Below are positions 39,991-48,013 of a stretch of 64,000 bases of DNA, in pieces. The stretch is from NCBI RefSeq assembly GCF_021646685.1, contig NZ_JAKJHW010000006.1, forward strand, positions 124,001 through 188,000. Direction: 5' to 3'. Both the position numbers and the translations under genes were made by a program. The stretch's first letter is position 1; every line of letters starts with the position of its first letter. The notes below the pieces were generated by a model that worked only from the letters and a program-made list of their open reading frames with translations, searched no databases and had not been told where the DNA came from. This stretch comes from Pseudalkalibacillus salsuginis (lineage in GTDB: Bacteria > Bacillota > Bacilli > Bacillales > Fictibacillaceae).

Positions 39991-41436
39991 ATGGTAGTAG
40001 GCGAAGTAATCCAAGAACGTGAACTGATCATCGTCGGTGGGGGACCTGGCGGATACACTGCAGCAATCCGGGCGGCACAGCTTGGAATCGAGGTGACGTT
40101 GATTGAAAAAGGAGAACTGGGTGGCATCTGTCTAAGCAAAGGATGCATTCCATCCAAGGTTTTTGCACACACGGCAGATAAGCTGGGGGATTGGAAACAT
40201 TTGGAGCAGATCGGAATTGAAGCTGGGAAGCCGAAGTTCAACATGGAGCAGCACCACAACAATATGAAGCAAACCGTATCTTCTTTACAGAAGGGCGTAG
40301 AAGCACTTTGTAAAGCCAATAAAATCGAAGTCATCAATGGTAGCGCCTCTTTTATGACGGGAAATCGGATCGGTGTTGAATCGGGCGATACGTTCGAGAT
40401 GTATAAGTATGATAAAGTGATTATCGCTACAGGCGCTTCTTCTTATATGCCTGAGGAAATCGATACGCGGTTCACTCATGTCTTAAGGGCCCAAGACATC
40501 TATGGAATCCAGGAAGTGCCTGAGCATCTTGTAATCTATGGATCTGATTATATTGCTCTTGAAGCGGCTACAAGCTTCAATGCTATGGGCTCCAAGGTTA
40601 CCATTGTCATAGACGGCGGCAATGATTTCGGGTTCGATCCAGATATCGATAAGGAATTGACACGTGTTTTGAAAAAATCAAAGATAAAAATCATCAAAGA
40701 TGCTGTCATCGAAACTGTAAAGGAGGGTGGTGGGCAAGTCACGCTACACCTGATGAAACAGGATGAAAAACTGACGGTCGAAGGGTCTCATCTTCTTGTC
40801 TCCCTCGGCTTCCGGCCGAATACGAAAGAACTTGGCCTTGAAGCGTTATCAGTCGAAACGGACGACAACGGTTATCTAGTTGTCAACGAATTCAGTAAAA
40901 CAACTGAAAAGAACGTGTACGCGGTCGGCGATGTGACCATTGGTCCTTCACTTGCGGTCAAAGCGATCAAGCAAGGGAAGGTAGCTGCAGAACACATTGC
41001 AGGGAAAGCACCTGAATTGAATCTCCGCTACATTCCGAGGGTCGTCCATACATCGACACCGATCGCTTACGCTGGTCTTACTGAAGAACAGGCGAAAGAG
41101 GAAGGTTACCAGGTTTCGACAGGCCAATTCGCCATGGCAGGAAATGGGTATGCAGGTCTCACGGGCAAGAAAGAAGGACTGGTCAAAATCGTCAAGGATG
41201 CAGAAACTGATCTTCTGCTTGGTGTGCACATGATCGGGCAGGGTGCCGTCGAGTTGATTTCATCGGGCATTACAGCCCTCGAAATGGCAGCAAGGGAAGA
41301 AGATCTATCGTATCCATTCTATCCTCATCCAAGTCTTAACGAGGGATGGCTGGAAGCACTTGAATCAATGACAGGAGAAGCGATTCATATTCCACCGAAC
41401 AAACAACAGAAGAAGAAAGCCGAACCAGTCGGCTGA
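39991..41436 (+). CDS. Dihydrolipoamide dehydrogenase (E3)
   Basis: 481 residues. FAD-binding VGGGPGGYTAAIRAAQLG at about residues 15-32, redox-active disulfide in GGICLSKGCIPSK (canonical GGTCLNVGCIPSK, with Thr-to-Ile and Asn/Val-to-Ser/Lys changes but both Cys kept), NAD-binding region around VIYGSDYIALEAATSF, where the usual GGG motif is altered to YGSDYI, and the C-terminal His-Glu pair in HPSLNEGW. It reoxidises E2 lipoamide. The unusual NAD-motif suggests a divergent E3 dedicated to this complex. The protein has a basic, Gln/Lys-rich tail. One nt after E2; ends the operon. Confidence 0.9.
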   Translation: MVVGEVIQERELIIVGGGPGGYTAAIRAAQLGIEVTLIEKGELGGICLSKGCIPSKVFAHTADKLGDWKHLEQIGIEAGKPKFNMEQHHNNMKQTVSSLQKGVEALCKANKIEVINGSASFMTGNRIGVESGDTFEMYKYDKVIIATGASSYMPEEIDTRFTHVLRAQDIYGIQEVPEHLVIYGSDYIALEAATSFNAMGSKVTIVIDGGNDFGFDPDIDKELTRVLKKSKIKIIKDAVIETVKEGGGQVTLHLMKQDEKLTVEGSHLLVSLGFRPNTKELGLEALSVETDDNGYLVVNEFSKTTEKNVYAVGDVTIGPSLAVKAIKQGKVAAEHIAGKAPELNLRYIPRVVHTSTPIAYAGLTEEQAKEEGYQVSTGQFAMAGNGYAGLTGKKEGLVKIVKDAETDLLLGVHMIGQGAVELISSGITALEMAAREEDLSYPFYPHPSLNEGWLEALESMTGEAIHIPPNKQQKKKAEPVG

Positions 41437-41441
41437 GGAAG

Positions 41442-41491
41442 AAGGGGCTGTCCCAATGAAAGTGCACAAACACTTATGGGAAGCCCTTTTT
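41442..41491 (+). terminator. GGGGCTGTCCCA hairpin, terminator of the phenylalanine operon
   Basis: AAGGGGCTGTCCCA (41442-41455) pairs imperfectly with TGGGAAGCCCTTTTT (41477-41491), with an inner AGTG/CACT stem. Same family of sequence as 51738-51852. Confidence 0.75.
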
Positions 41492-41502
41492 AAAAGGAAA
41501 AA

Positions 41503-41700
41503 AGTATAAAAATTTTGGTTGCGGTGAAGAAATGTCCAGCTCCAACGCCCAACCACTTGGATCACTTCAATCCTCCTGCGGCGGTCGACACATTGATTTA
41601 GGGTACCCACACAGAACCGAACTTTGTTTGGTTCGAGCCTCCTCGTCGGACTTCCAGTGACCTTCGTGGCTGACCAGGCGTTTGCGCTTTTATTTATACT
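41503..41700. repeat. Interspersed ~190-bp element, copy 2, with terminal inverted repeats
   Basis: Bounded by AGTATAAA (41503-41510) and TTTATACT (41693-41700), an exact 8-bp inverted repeat, with an internal hairpin at GAACCGAAC...TTTGGTTC. It matches 15455-15644 throughout. No open frame of note. Size, ends and non-coding nature resemble a MITE. The two copies lie just outside the two ends of the paa/phenylalanine island. Confidence 0.8.
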
Positions 41701-41860
41701 TTGGCGGGAAGTTCAGCGGACACTAGAGGCCCTATTAGTATACATTCAAGGAAATACACTCAAGTTTTTTCACAGATAAGGACCGCGTATGTCCGGTAGG
41801 AACTCCAAACTGCTTGATTCTCTTCTCTAGCAACCCGTTAATTCGGACATGGATATGGGC
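41701..41860. repeat. Short inverted repeats after the interspersed element
   Basis: GCGGACACTAGAGGCCCTATT (about 41712) and AGATAAGGACCGCGTATGTCCGG (about 41773) are roughly inverted to one another and resemble sequences at 27566-27690. No gene in this stretch. Confidence 0.55.
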
Positions 41861-42424
41861 TCATCCATTTCGATAATAGATGAACATGAACAATTCACAG
41901 GTCTCTTCCGACATATTTTCATAAGTATGGAGATGGTCCGCGGAAAAGCGGAAAGCTTCCATTGCTTTCAGTGAATGGATTGAATCATTCTCTATTGAGA
42001 CATTCAGTTCCCCCTTGTGTACAAAGAGATATTCTTCGACACCAGCGCCATGGGCAGGGCTTGTATAGGAACAGCCGGGTTCTAATGTGATTGCATACGC
42101 TTCGATATTCCGGTTCGGATCAGTAGGGAAGAGAGTGTGTACCAAATAACGCCCATCATCTTCTAATAAAGGCTCGACATCATCTACCCTCACCTTTGAA
42201 AACGTCGGCGTTTCTTCTTCCACAAAGGAGGAAAAAGAAACACCTAGTCCAGAAGCAATCTTCCATAAGGTACTCACGGTAGGACTGGAGGTGCCTCGTT
42301 CGATCTGTCCCAGCATCGCTTTGCTGACCTTTGTCAACTTGGAAAGGTCATCTAGGCTTAATTTCCGTTCTGCACGGATTTTTTTTATTTTTTTTCCGAT
42401 CAAATGATTGATTTCATATGACAT
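41861..42424 (-). CDS. XRE-family regulator with cupin domain
   Basis: 187 residues. N-terminal helix-turn-helix (IGKKIKKIRAERKLSLDDLSKLTKVSKAMLGQIERGTSSPTVSTLWKIA, about residues 9-57) and a C-terminal cupin (EPGCSYTSPAHGAGVEEYLFVHKGELNVSI). Such regulators usually sense a small molecule through the cupin. It is divergent from azlCD with 100 bp between, so it most likely controls that exporter. RBS AAGGAGAA upstream of its ATG on the minus strand. Confidence 0.9.
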   Translation of the reverse strand: MSYEINHLIGKKIKKIRAERKLSLDDLSKLTKVSKAMLGQIERGTSSPTVSTLWKIASGLGVSFSSFVEEETPTFSKVRVDDVEPLLEDDGRYLVHTLFPTDPNRNIEAYAITLEPGCSYTSPAHGAGVEEYLFVHKGELNVSIENDSIHSLKAMEAFRFSADHLHTYENMSEETCELFMFIYYRNG

Positions 42425-42524
42425 CGCATTTTCTCCTTGACGAAAAATATGTTATAAAATACAATACGAATAATATAACATACATAACGTAAGATCAACA
42501 AAGGTTAAGGGAAGGTGGAGCTTC

Positions 42525-43241
42525 ATGAATGTTGCCGTTACAAGGCGAATATCATCCTCTCTTTTCAGGAGCGGACTTCAAAAAGGAAGCAGTATAGCGA
42601 TCGGATATATGCCTGTTGCTTTTACATTCGGTCTTCTTGCTAAAAGCTCTGGACTGAGTCTATTTGAAGCGGTCGGTATGAGTATTTTCGTATTTGCGGG
42701 TGCTGCCCAATACATTTCTCTAACCCTATTTGCCGCAGGGATCAGCGGCTTTGAAATCATACTCACCACATTCATCGTAAATATCCGCCATTTGCTGATG
42801 AGCGCTTCTATTTGTGAAAAGTCAGCAGATGATCCAAAATGGAAAAAGGCATTATATAGCTTCTTCATCACTGACGAGACCTTTTCAGTTTCAGCAGTAC
42901 AAAGGGGAAACGTCCAAGCAGCTTTCATGCTTGGGGTCGGCCTTATCGCATGGAGTAGCTGGGTCGTGTTTTCCGGCATCGGGTACCTGGTCGGTTCAGG
43001 GTTGCCGACGATTTTACAGGAAAGCATGGGAATTGCTTTGTACGCATTGTTCATTGGTCTCCTTGTACCTAGCGCACGTAAGTCATTTAAAGTCATTCTG
43101 TTAGCTTCGATTGCTGCAGTTGTTAATAGCATTTTAACCTTCAATACACCGTTGTCAACAGGGTGGACGATCATCCTATCAACCTTGTTTGCAGCAGTCC
43201 TGATCGAATTGGTATGGAAAGGGGAGAAAACGGATGCTTGA
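42525..43241 (+). CDS. azlC: Branched-chain amino acid exporter large subunit, AzlC
   Basis: 238 residues, several membrane segments, with the AzlC signatures GSSIAIGYMPVAFTFGLLAKSSGLS and FVFAGAAQYISLTLFAAG. In B. subtilis AzlCD exports branched-chain amino acids and leucine analogues. RBS GGAAGGTGGAG precedes ATG42525. Its stop overlaps the azlD start by 8 nt. Confidence 0.92.
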   Translation: MNVAVTRRISSSLFRSGLQKGSSIAIGYMPVAFTFGLLAKSSGLSLFEAVGMSIFVFAGAAQYISLTLFAAGISGFEIILTTFIVNIRHLLMSASICEKSADDPKWKKALYSFFITDETFSVSAVQRGNVQAAFMLGVGLIAWSSWVVFSGIGYLVGSGLPTILQESMGIALYALFIGLLVPSARKSFKVILLASIAAVVNSILTFNTPLSTGWTIILSTLFAAVLIELVWKGEKTDA

Positions 43242-43542
43242 TTCGTATATCTGGATCATTTTAGGGATGGCGGCTGTCACGTATATTCCGAGAATGTTAC
43301 CGCTGGTCGCATTTCAAACAGAATCAATCCCTCCGATCCTGCGCGGGGTGCTAAAAAATGTTCCATATGCTATCCTGGGTGCGCTGATTTTTCCAGGTAT
43401 CGTTACATTTAACGGAGAGTTATGGATGGGGATCGTCGGTGCACTTACAGCCTTCATTGCAGCTTATTTCGGAGCGAGTCTCATTGTGATTGTCATCAGC
43501 TCGATAGGGGTTTTGAGCATCTGCAGTCTGCTGTTCGCTTAA
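43234..43542 (+). CDS. azlD: Branched-chain amino acid exporter small subunit, AzlD
   Basis: 102 residues with four hydrophobic segments; MAAVTYIPRMLPLVAF and LKNVPYAILGALIFPG are typical of AzlD. The ATG lies inside the end of azlC, with GGGGAG upstream, so both subunits are made together. Confidence 0.92.
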   Translation: MLDSYIWIILGMAAVTYIPRMLPLVAFQTESIPPILRGVLKNVPYAILGALIFPGIVTFNGELWMGIVGALTAFIAAYFGASLIVIVISSIGVLSICSLLFA

Positions 43543-43615
43543 CAATCACTTTACTTTTCAAACGGTGAAATAAGTGGTATAGTGTATCTATTCCAAAAAG
43601 ATGAGGTGGGCAAAC

Positions 43616-43747
43616 ATGGCGTTTTTGCTTCGTTATCTTATGATAGGATTTTTCTCTATAACAGCAGTATCGTTGATCGCCTTTCAATCAATTGAGATTT
43701 TCCAAGCATTCATTGAGACATTTTTCACGAATATGAAACATAAGTAA
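43616..43747 (+). CDS. Small single-pass membrane protein
   Basis: 43 residues, mostly one membrane segment (LLRYLMIGFFSITAVSLIAF), followed by an amphipathic end. GAGGTGGG stands six nt before ATG43616 and a -10-like TATAGT is at 43578. Not a family I recognise by name; similar small membrane proteins are scattered in Bacillaceae. A terminator follows directly. Confidence 0.55.
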   Translation: MAFLLRYLMIGFFSITAVSLIAFQSIEIFQAFIETFFTNMKHK

Positions 43748-43758
43748 AGCGTTTACAA

Positions 43759-43786
43759 GGAGAGCTGAATTCAAGCTCTTTTTCTT
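43759..43786 (+). terminator. Terminator of the small membrane protein gene
   Basis: AGAGCT (43761-43766) and AGCTCT (43774-43779) flank a 7-nt loop, followed by T-rich sequence. Confidence 0.7.
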
Positions 43787-43859
43787 TTATGTAAAATTAG
43801 TTTTCTTATTGAGATAATGGGAAAACTAGGTAAGAAACTATTATAAAGGAAATGATAAT

Positions 43860-44729
43860 GTGAAACTTATTGCTATTGATATGGACGGTACACTTATCAA
43901 CAACAATACAACGATCAATGAAGCGAATGTCAAAGCGATCCAAAAAGCACAGGAAGCTGGAATCCACGTTGTGGTAGCGACTGGACGTTCTTATGAGGAA
44001 GCGGTGACACCGATCCAGGAAGTTGGGCTCAGCCTTCCAATCATTGCGATAAACGGTGCTCAAATGAGAACGGTTGAAGGTAAGATCAAGCAAAGTATTG
44101 CGTTGTCAAAAGACACCTATTATGAGGCAGCAGAATTATTGAGCAACTACTCGATTTATTATGAAGTTTATACGAATAAAGGGACATTTAGTGACAACCC
44201 TGGAATGGCGGTTGACATCATCGTCGATATCATCAAAAGTGCCAACCCTGAAGTCAGCAATGAGCGTGCACATGAATTGGCAGCCTATCGTATCAGCAAT
44301 GGGCGAATCCACACACTTGAAGATTATAAGGAAGTTGTTGAGGAACCAGACGTTGAAATTTATAAGCTGCTTGCCTTCTCAAAAAATGAAAAATCCCGTA
44401 AAGGGGCTTTAAATGATTTTCTTACCTTCAAAGACCTGGCTGTAAGTAAATCCGCTGAGGCAAATATCGAAATTACCCACCGTGATGCCCAAAAAGGAAT
44501 CGCTGTGCAAAAATATGCTGAAGAGCTCGGAATTCCAATGCGAGAAGTCATGGCAATAGGCGATAACTACAACGATGTATCGATGTTTGAAATTGCAGGT
44601 TACAGTGTTGCGATGGGAAATGCTGAGGAAGATATAAAAAAGCTATGTACCTTCGTGACGAAAACAAATGATGAGAGCGGTGTCGCTTTCGCCATCCAAA
44701 CATTCATGAAAAAGAATCGTGTAAGCTGA
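43860..44729 (+). CDS. HAD hydrolase, Cof-type sugar/nucleotide phosphatase
   Basis: 289 residues. HAD motif I IAIDMDGTLIN (Asp8, Asp10), motif II VVATGRSYEE, and motifs III/IV in KGIAVQKYAEELG and VMAIGDNYNDVSMFEIAG. Type IIB cap domain (about residues 85-190), so a Cof/YkrA-like phosphatase of broad substrate range. GTG43860 with AAAGGAA upstream is the start. Single-gene unit. Confidence 0.9.
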   Translation: MKLIAIDMDGTLINNNTTINEANVKAIQKAQEAGIHVVVATGRSYEEAVTPIQEVGLSLPIIAINGAQMRTVEGKIKQSIALSKDTYYEAAELLSNYSIYYEVYTNKGTFSDNPGMAVDIIVDIIKSANPEVSNERAHELAAYRISNGRIHTLEDYKEVVEEPDVEIYKLLAFSKNEKSRKGALNDFLTFKDLAVSKSAEANIEITHRDAQKGIAVQKYAEELGIPMREVMAIGDNYNDVSMFEIAGYSVAMGNAEEDIKKLCTFVTKTNDESGVAFAIQTFMKKNRVS

Positions 44730-44750
44730 TGAGTAAAAGAGCGAATAAAA

Positions 44751-44776
44751 GCGGCTGACCAATATGGCCAGCCGTT
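44751..44776 (-). terminator. Terminator serving the minus-strand FAD protein gene
   Basis: CGGCTGACCA and TGGCCAGCCG form a 10-bp stem with one mismatch; on the minus strand a T-rich CTTTTATT follows. It may also stop the Cof gene. Confidence 0.6.
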
Positions 44777-44788
44777 AGCTATTGATGT

Positions 44789-45352
44789 TTACGATTTTAA
44801 CAAATCATGATCCACATATCGTTCACCATTGAGCTTACTTAGTACATTCACAGCTACTTTAGCTCCATCTCCAGCAGTGATGATCGTGTGTACGCTTACC
44901 CCAGCTACCGTTCCTGCAGCCCAGATTCCTTCAATGTTTGTTTTACCGTCTGCATCCACATCAAGTATCGTTTTTATTCTAGGTTCTTTACCTTCTATGG
45001 TCTTAAGACCTACCTTATCAGCCAGATCAACTGCAAGCCCTGTTGCTAAAATGACTTGATCAGCTTTATAATTTCCTTTGTCCGTTTCAATGGTAAAACC
45101 TTCATCTGACTTGGAAATATGCTGGACGCTTGTGGGAACGATTTCCGCACCGAATTTACTTGCCTGTTTTTTCCCGGTTTCTACAAGATCAGGGCCAGTA
45201 GCTCCCATGATACCATAATGATTCTCAATCCATGCTTTTTTAGTAATACTCTTATCATTATCGAGGACGAGGGTGTTTTTTCCTGATTTCGCAGAAAACA
45301 GGGCAGCGCTTGCTCCTGCAGGTCCAGCACCGACGATAGCGATGTCGTACAA
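44789..45352 (-). CDS. Short FAD-dependent oxidoreductase (thioredoxin reductase-like, one-domain)
   Basis: About 187 residues. FAD motif IAIVGAGPAGASAALFSAKSGKNTLVLD at the start, VILATGLAVDLADKVG, and the C-terminal NIEGIWAAGTVAGVSVHTIITAGDGAKVAVNVL that binds FAD in thioredoxin reductases. The NADPH domain and CxxC motif of real thioredoxin reductases are absent, so it needs another electron source or has a different role. Proteins of this short form are common in Bacillus and not well studied. The TTG at 45352 has AAGGAG nine nt upstream; earlier TTG codons are too close. Confidence 0.75.
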   Translation of the reverse strand: MYDIAIVGAGPAGASAALFSAKSGKNTLVLDNDKSITKKAWIENHYGIMGATGPDLVETGKKQASKFGAEIVPTSVQHISKSDEGFTIETDKGNYKADQVILATGLAVDLADKVGLKTIEGKEPRIKTILDVDADGKTNIEGIWAAGTVAGVSVHTIITAGDGAKVAVNVLSKLNGERYVDHDLLKS

Positions 45353-45441
45353 TACCAACAACTCCTTATTTAAGATGTTTTTGGTTTAAGCTGTGTGATC
45401 TCATGGATGTCAAATATATCGTAACATGATGGTCATTTGTG

Positions 45442-46242
45442 TTAAACGATTCTTTTCCGTATAAAGGTACTGATATAGTCGATGATACTGACGAAGATGA
45501 TGATGACCAGCAAAATCATCCCGACTTCATCCCAGTTGCGATTACGGGATGAAATGACAAGAAGTGTACCGATACCGCCCGCACCGATGATTCCAAGGAC
45601 TGTCGAAGCCCGGACATCGATTTCAAAACGGTAGATGGCATAGGATAAAAATTCAGGAATGACCTGTGGCATGATCCCATAGAAGAAAATCTGGATCTTG
45701 TTCGCCCCGTTTGCTTCCATAGCTTCTACGACATTCATATCGATCGATTCAACGACCTCAGAGTAAAGCTTTCCAAGCATTCCGACTGAGTGGATGGCGA
45801 TGGCAAGTACGCCTGCAAATGCACCTGGTCCGATTGCGACGACGAAAATCAATGCGAGCAGGATTTCAGGGAATGTACGGTCTGCATTCAAGATCCATTT
45901 CCCCAACGTATTCAGAAATGGATTTCTGTTGATGTTCGAAGCTGCAAAAAAGCCGAACGGTACAGCAAGGATTGCTGCCATGAAAGACCCGGTAAATGCA
46001 ATGAACAGGGTTTCCATCATATATTCAAACACCCTTGAAGCGAAAGTGAAATCCGGGCTAAACAATTTCGGGATGACACGGTCGAAGTTATCAATTGTCC
46101 GTTGACTAAAGATTCTGTCCCACGGTATTTCAATCGTAGCGAATGTCCAAATATAGAGGGCGAGCATACCGATCCCGATGATTATGTTCCTTATGGTTTT
46201 GACACCACTTTTTGGTGGTTTAGGAGGTACAATGGTGTTCAT
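45442..46242 (-). CDS. phnE: Phosphonate ABC transporter permease, PhnE (second copy)
   Basis: 266 residues. PhnE-type permease with the loop EAMEANGANKIQIFFYGIMPQVIPEFLSYAIYRFEIDVRAS (about residues 185-225) and GIIGAGGIGTLL. Its ATG overlaps the stop of the first phnE, so the two permeases are co-translated and probably form a heterodimer. Last gene of phnD-phnC-phnE-phnE. Confidence 0.9.
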   Translation of the reverse strand: MNTIVPPKPPKSGVKTIRNIIIGIGMLALYIWTFATIEIPWDRIFSQRTIDNFDRVIPKLFSPDFTFASRVFEYMMETLFIAFTGSFMAAILAVPFGFFAASNINRNPFLNTLGKWILNADRTFPEILLALIFVVAIGPGAFAGVLAIAIHSVGMLGKLYSEVVESIDMNVVEAMEANGANKIQIFFYGIMPQVIPEFLSYAIYRFEIDVRASTVLGIIGAGGIGTLLVISSRNRNWDEVGMILLVIIIFVSIIDYISTFIRKRIV

Positions 46243-47051
46243 TACACGAGACGCCCCCTTAATTTATTGCTGATATAGTCGATGATGACTACGACAATGA
46301 ATGTAATGACGATGATCGTACTTACATTCTGATAACTTAAAAAGTTAAGCTGTTGCTGAAGGATTAATCCGATTCCACCGGCACCTACGAAACCAAGGAC
46401 GACTGAAGCCCGGACATTGATTTCAAAAACATAAAGGGTGAAGGATACGAATTGCGGTAATACCTGAGGTACAACAGCGTACCAGATGACCTGGAGTGTA
46501 TTACCCCCGGATGCCCGGATCGCTTCAAGCGGATTCATGTCAATCGCTTCGATCGTTTCACTGATCAACTTTGCAAGAATACCAAGAGAGAAAATGATAA
46601 GTGCAAGGATTCCACCGAAAACACCGATTCCGAATAACCCGACGAATACGACTGCTAATATCAGCTCAGGAATCGTACGCATGATATTCAAAAACATTTT
46701 GATGAAGTTATAAAGAAATTTATTTTGTGCGATATTGCTTGCAGCCAGGAGACTGAATGGTATACAAAGGATTCCGGCGATGGTCGTTGCGATCAGTGCC
46801 ATTTTGATTGTTTCCAGCAGTTTATCGACTACGACTCCAGCATAGCTCCAATTAGGCGGAAACAACTGGACGATCATGTTCCATACGTTTGCAAAGAAAG
46901 CAGCATCAAATCGGAGTATGGAGGAATTCGTCATCACAGAGCTGAGGATATAAAGTACAAGCACAACTAGCATGATGATGTTCATTCGGAATTTTGCATC
47001 TTTTGAAACGAGACTGGCAGGGACATGATTTGTATTAAGGGGTTTCGACAT
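46242..47051 (-). CDS. phnE: Phosphonate ABC transporter permease, PhnE (first copy)
   Basis: About 269 residues from ATG47051, which overlaps the phnC end by 17 nt; the open frame continues to 47123 but deep inside phnC. Signature loop EAIRASGGNTLQVIWYAVVPQVLPQFVSFTLYVFEINVRASVVLGFVGAGGIG. About 45 extra N-terminal residues precede the first membrane segment compared with its paralogue downstream. Confidence 0.9.
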   Translation of the reverse strand: MSKPLNTNHVPASLVSKDAKFRMNIIMLVVLVLYILSSVMTNSSILRFDAAFFANVWNMIVQLFPPNWSYAGVVVDKLLETIKMALIATTIAGILCIPFSLLAASNIAQNKFLYNFIKMFLNIMRTIPELILAVVFVGLFGIGVFGGILALIIFSLGILAKLISETIEAIDMNPLEAIRASGGNTLQVIWYAVVPQVLPQFVSFTLYVFEINVRASVVLGFVGAGGIGLILQQQLNFLSYQNVSTIIVITFIVVVIIDYISNKLRGRLV

Positions 47052-47823
47052 TCTCTTCGGTGCCCCCTCGAATATCATCTTCCTTGATTGGTCTGCCGTA
47101 GATTTCTTCGAATGTCTTTTCATTCACTTTACTAGCAGGCCCATCAAATACAATTTCTCCTGCACGCATACCGATGATCCGATCAGCATATTCCATTGCC
47201 ATATCAATGAAGTGGAGGTTGACGATTGTAGTGATATTATCCTCACTATTGATCTTCTTCAAGTATTTCATCACTTGGTGGGAAGTAGGAGGATCAAGGC
47301 TTGCCACAGGTTCATCAGCCAGTACGACAGATGGTTGTTGTGTCAGTACACGGGCGATGGATACACGTTGTTGTTGTCCACCACTTAATTGATCAGCCCG
47401 AGAGTAGATCTTTTCTTCGATATTTACACGCTTCAAGCTTTCGTAGGCAAGAGCCATATCTTTTTTGGAATAAAGATTGAGGATACTTTTAAGGGTACCC
47501 GTGTGCCCAAGGCGTCCAGATATGACGTTTTTCATGACGGTAGAGCGTTTGACCAGATTGTAATTTTGGAAGATCATCCCGACTTTCGTACGGAGCTTAC
47601 GAAGATCTTTTCCTTTATACTTGAGGATATCTTCATCATCGACGAACAGTTGACCTTCAGTAGGAGTGACAAGCCTGTTGATGCTTCGGATGAACGTTGA
47701 TTTTCCTGCACCGGATAGACCGACGATGACGACGAATTCCCCTTTGTTGATCTTCACGTTGATGTTTTTCAAACCTTGCGTACCATTCGGATAGACAAGT
47801 GATAAATCTTTCATTTCAATCAT
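47035..47823 (-). CDS. phnC: Phosphonate ABC transporter ATP-binding protein, PhnC
   Basis: 262 residues. Walker A GLSGAGKST at about 35-43, Q-loop in GMIFQNYNLV, signature LSGGQQQRVSIA, Walker B VVLADEPVASLDP, H-loop in NLHFIDMAMEYADRIIG. The Asn-Leu-His switch and overall sequence fit PhnC. Follows phnD after a 190-nt gap that contains a terminator-like hairpin. Confidence 0.93.
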   Translation of the reverse strand: MIEMKDLSLVYPNGTQGLKNINVKINKGEFVVIVGLSGAGKSTFIRSINRLVTPTEGQLFVDDEDILKYKGKDLRKLRTKVGMIFQNYNLVKRSTVMKNVISGRLGHTGTLKSILNLYSKKDMALAYESLKRVNIEEKIYSRADQLSGGQQQRVSIARVLTQQPSVVLADEPVASLDPPTSHQVMKYLKKINSEDNITTIVNLHFIDMAMEYADRIIGMRAGEIVFDGPASKVNEKTFEEIYGRPIKEDDIRGGTEENVETP

Positions 47824-47970
47824 ACTAACTCCCCTTATCGTGAATAGAGCCTGATTAGTTTCATAGTTAGCGAGGAAGAATCAGTACTCTTTATGTTTTT
47901 AAAGACAGTACGGTTGCTATGTAATGTAGGAAAAAGTGTAAGCCAGGTCTTGGATGTGTTCCTTCCGTGA

Positions 47971-47996
47971 AAAAAAGGGGAAGACTAGCTTCCCCC
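47971..47996 (-). terminator. Intra-operon terminator between phnD and phnC
   Basis: GGGGAAG (47977-47983) and CTTCCCC (47989-47995) pair perfectly around a 5-nt loop; on the minus strand a run of T follows. It lies right after phnD, so only part of transcription would reach phnC, keeping the binding protein in excess. Confidence 0.85.
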
Positions 47997-48013
47997 GAAG
48001 GATTGAGGTTCTA

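Noticed and set aside
43744-43757. cre-like box GTAAAGCGTTTACA
   Set aside because: 12 of 14 match, but it overlaps the stop codon of the small gene and lies before a terminator, about 100 nt from the Cof-type gene; no promoter is obvious there.
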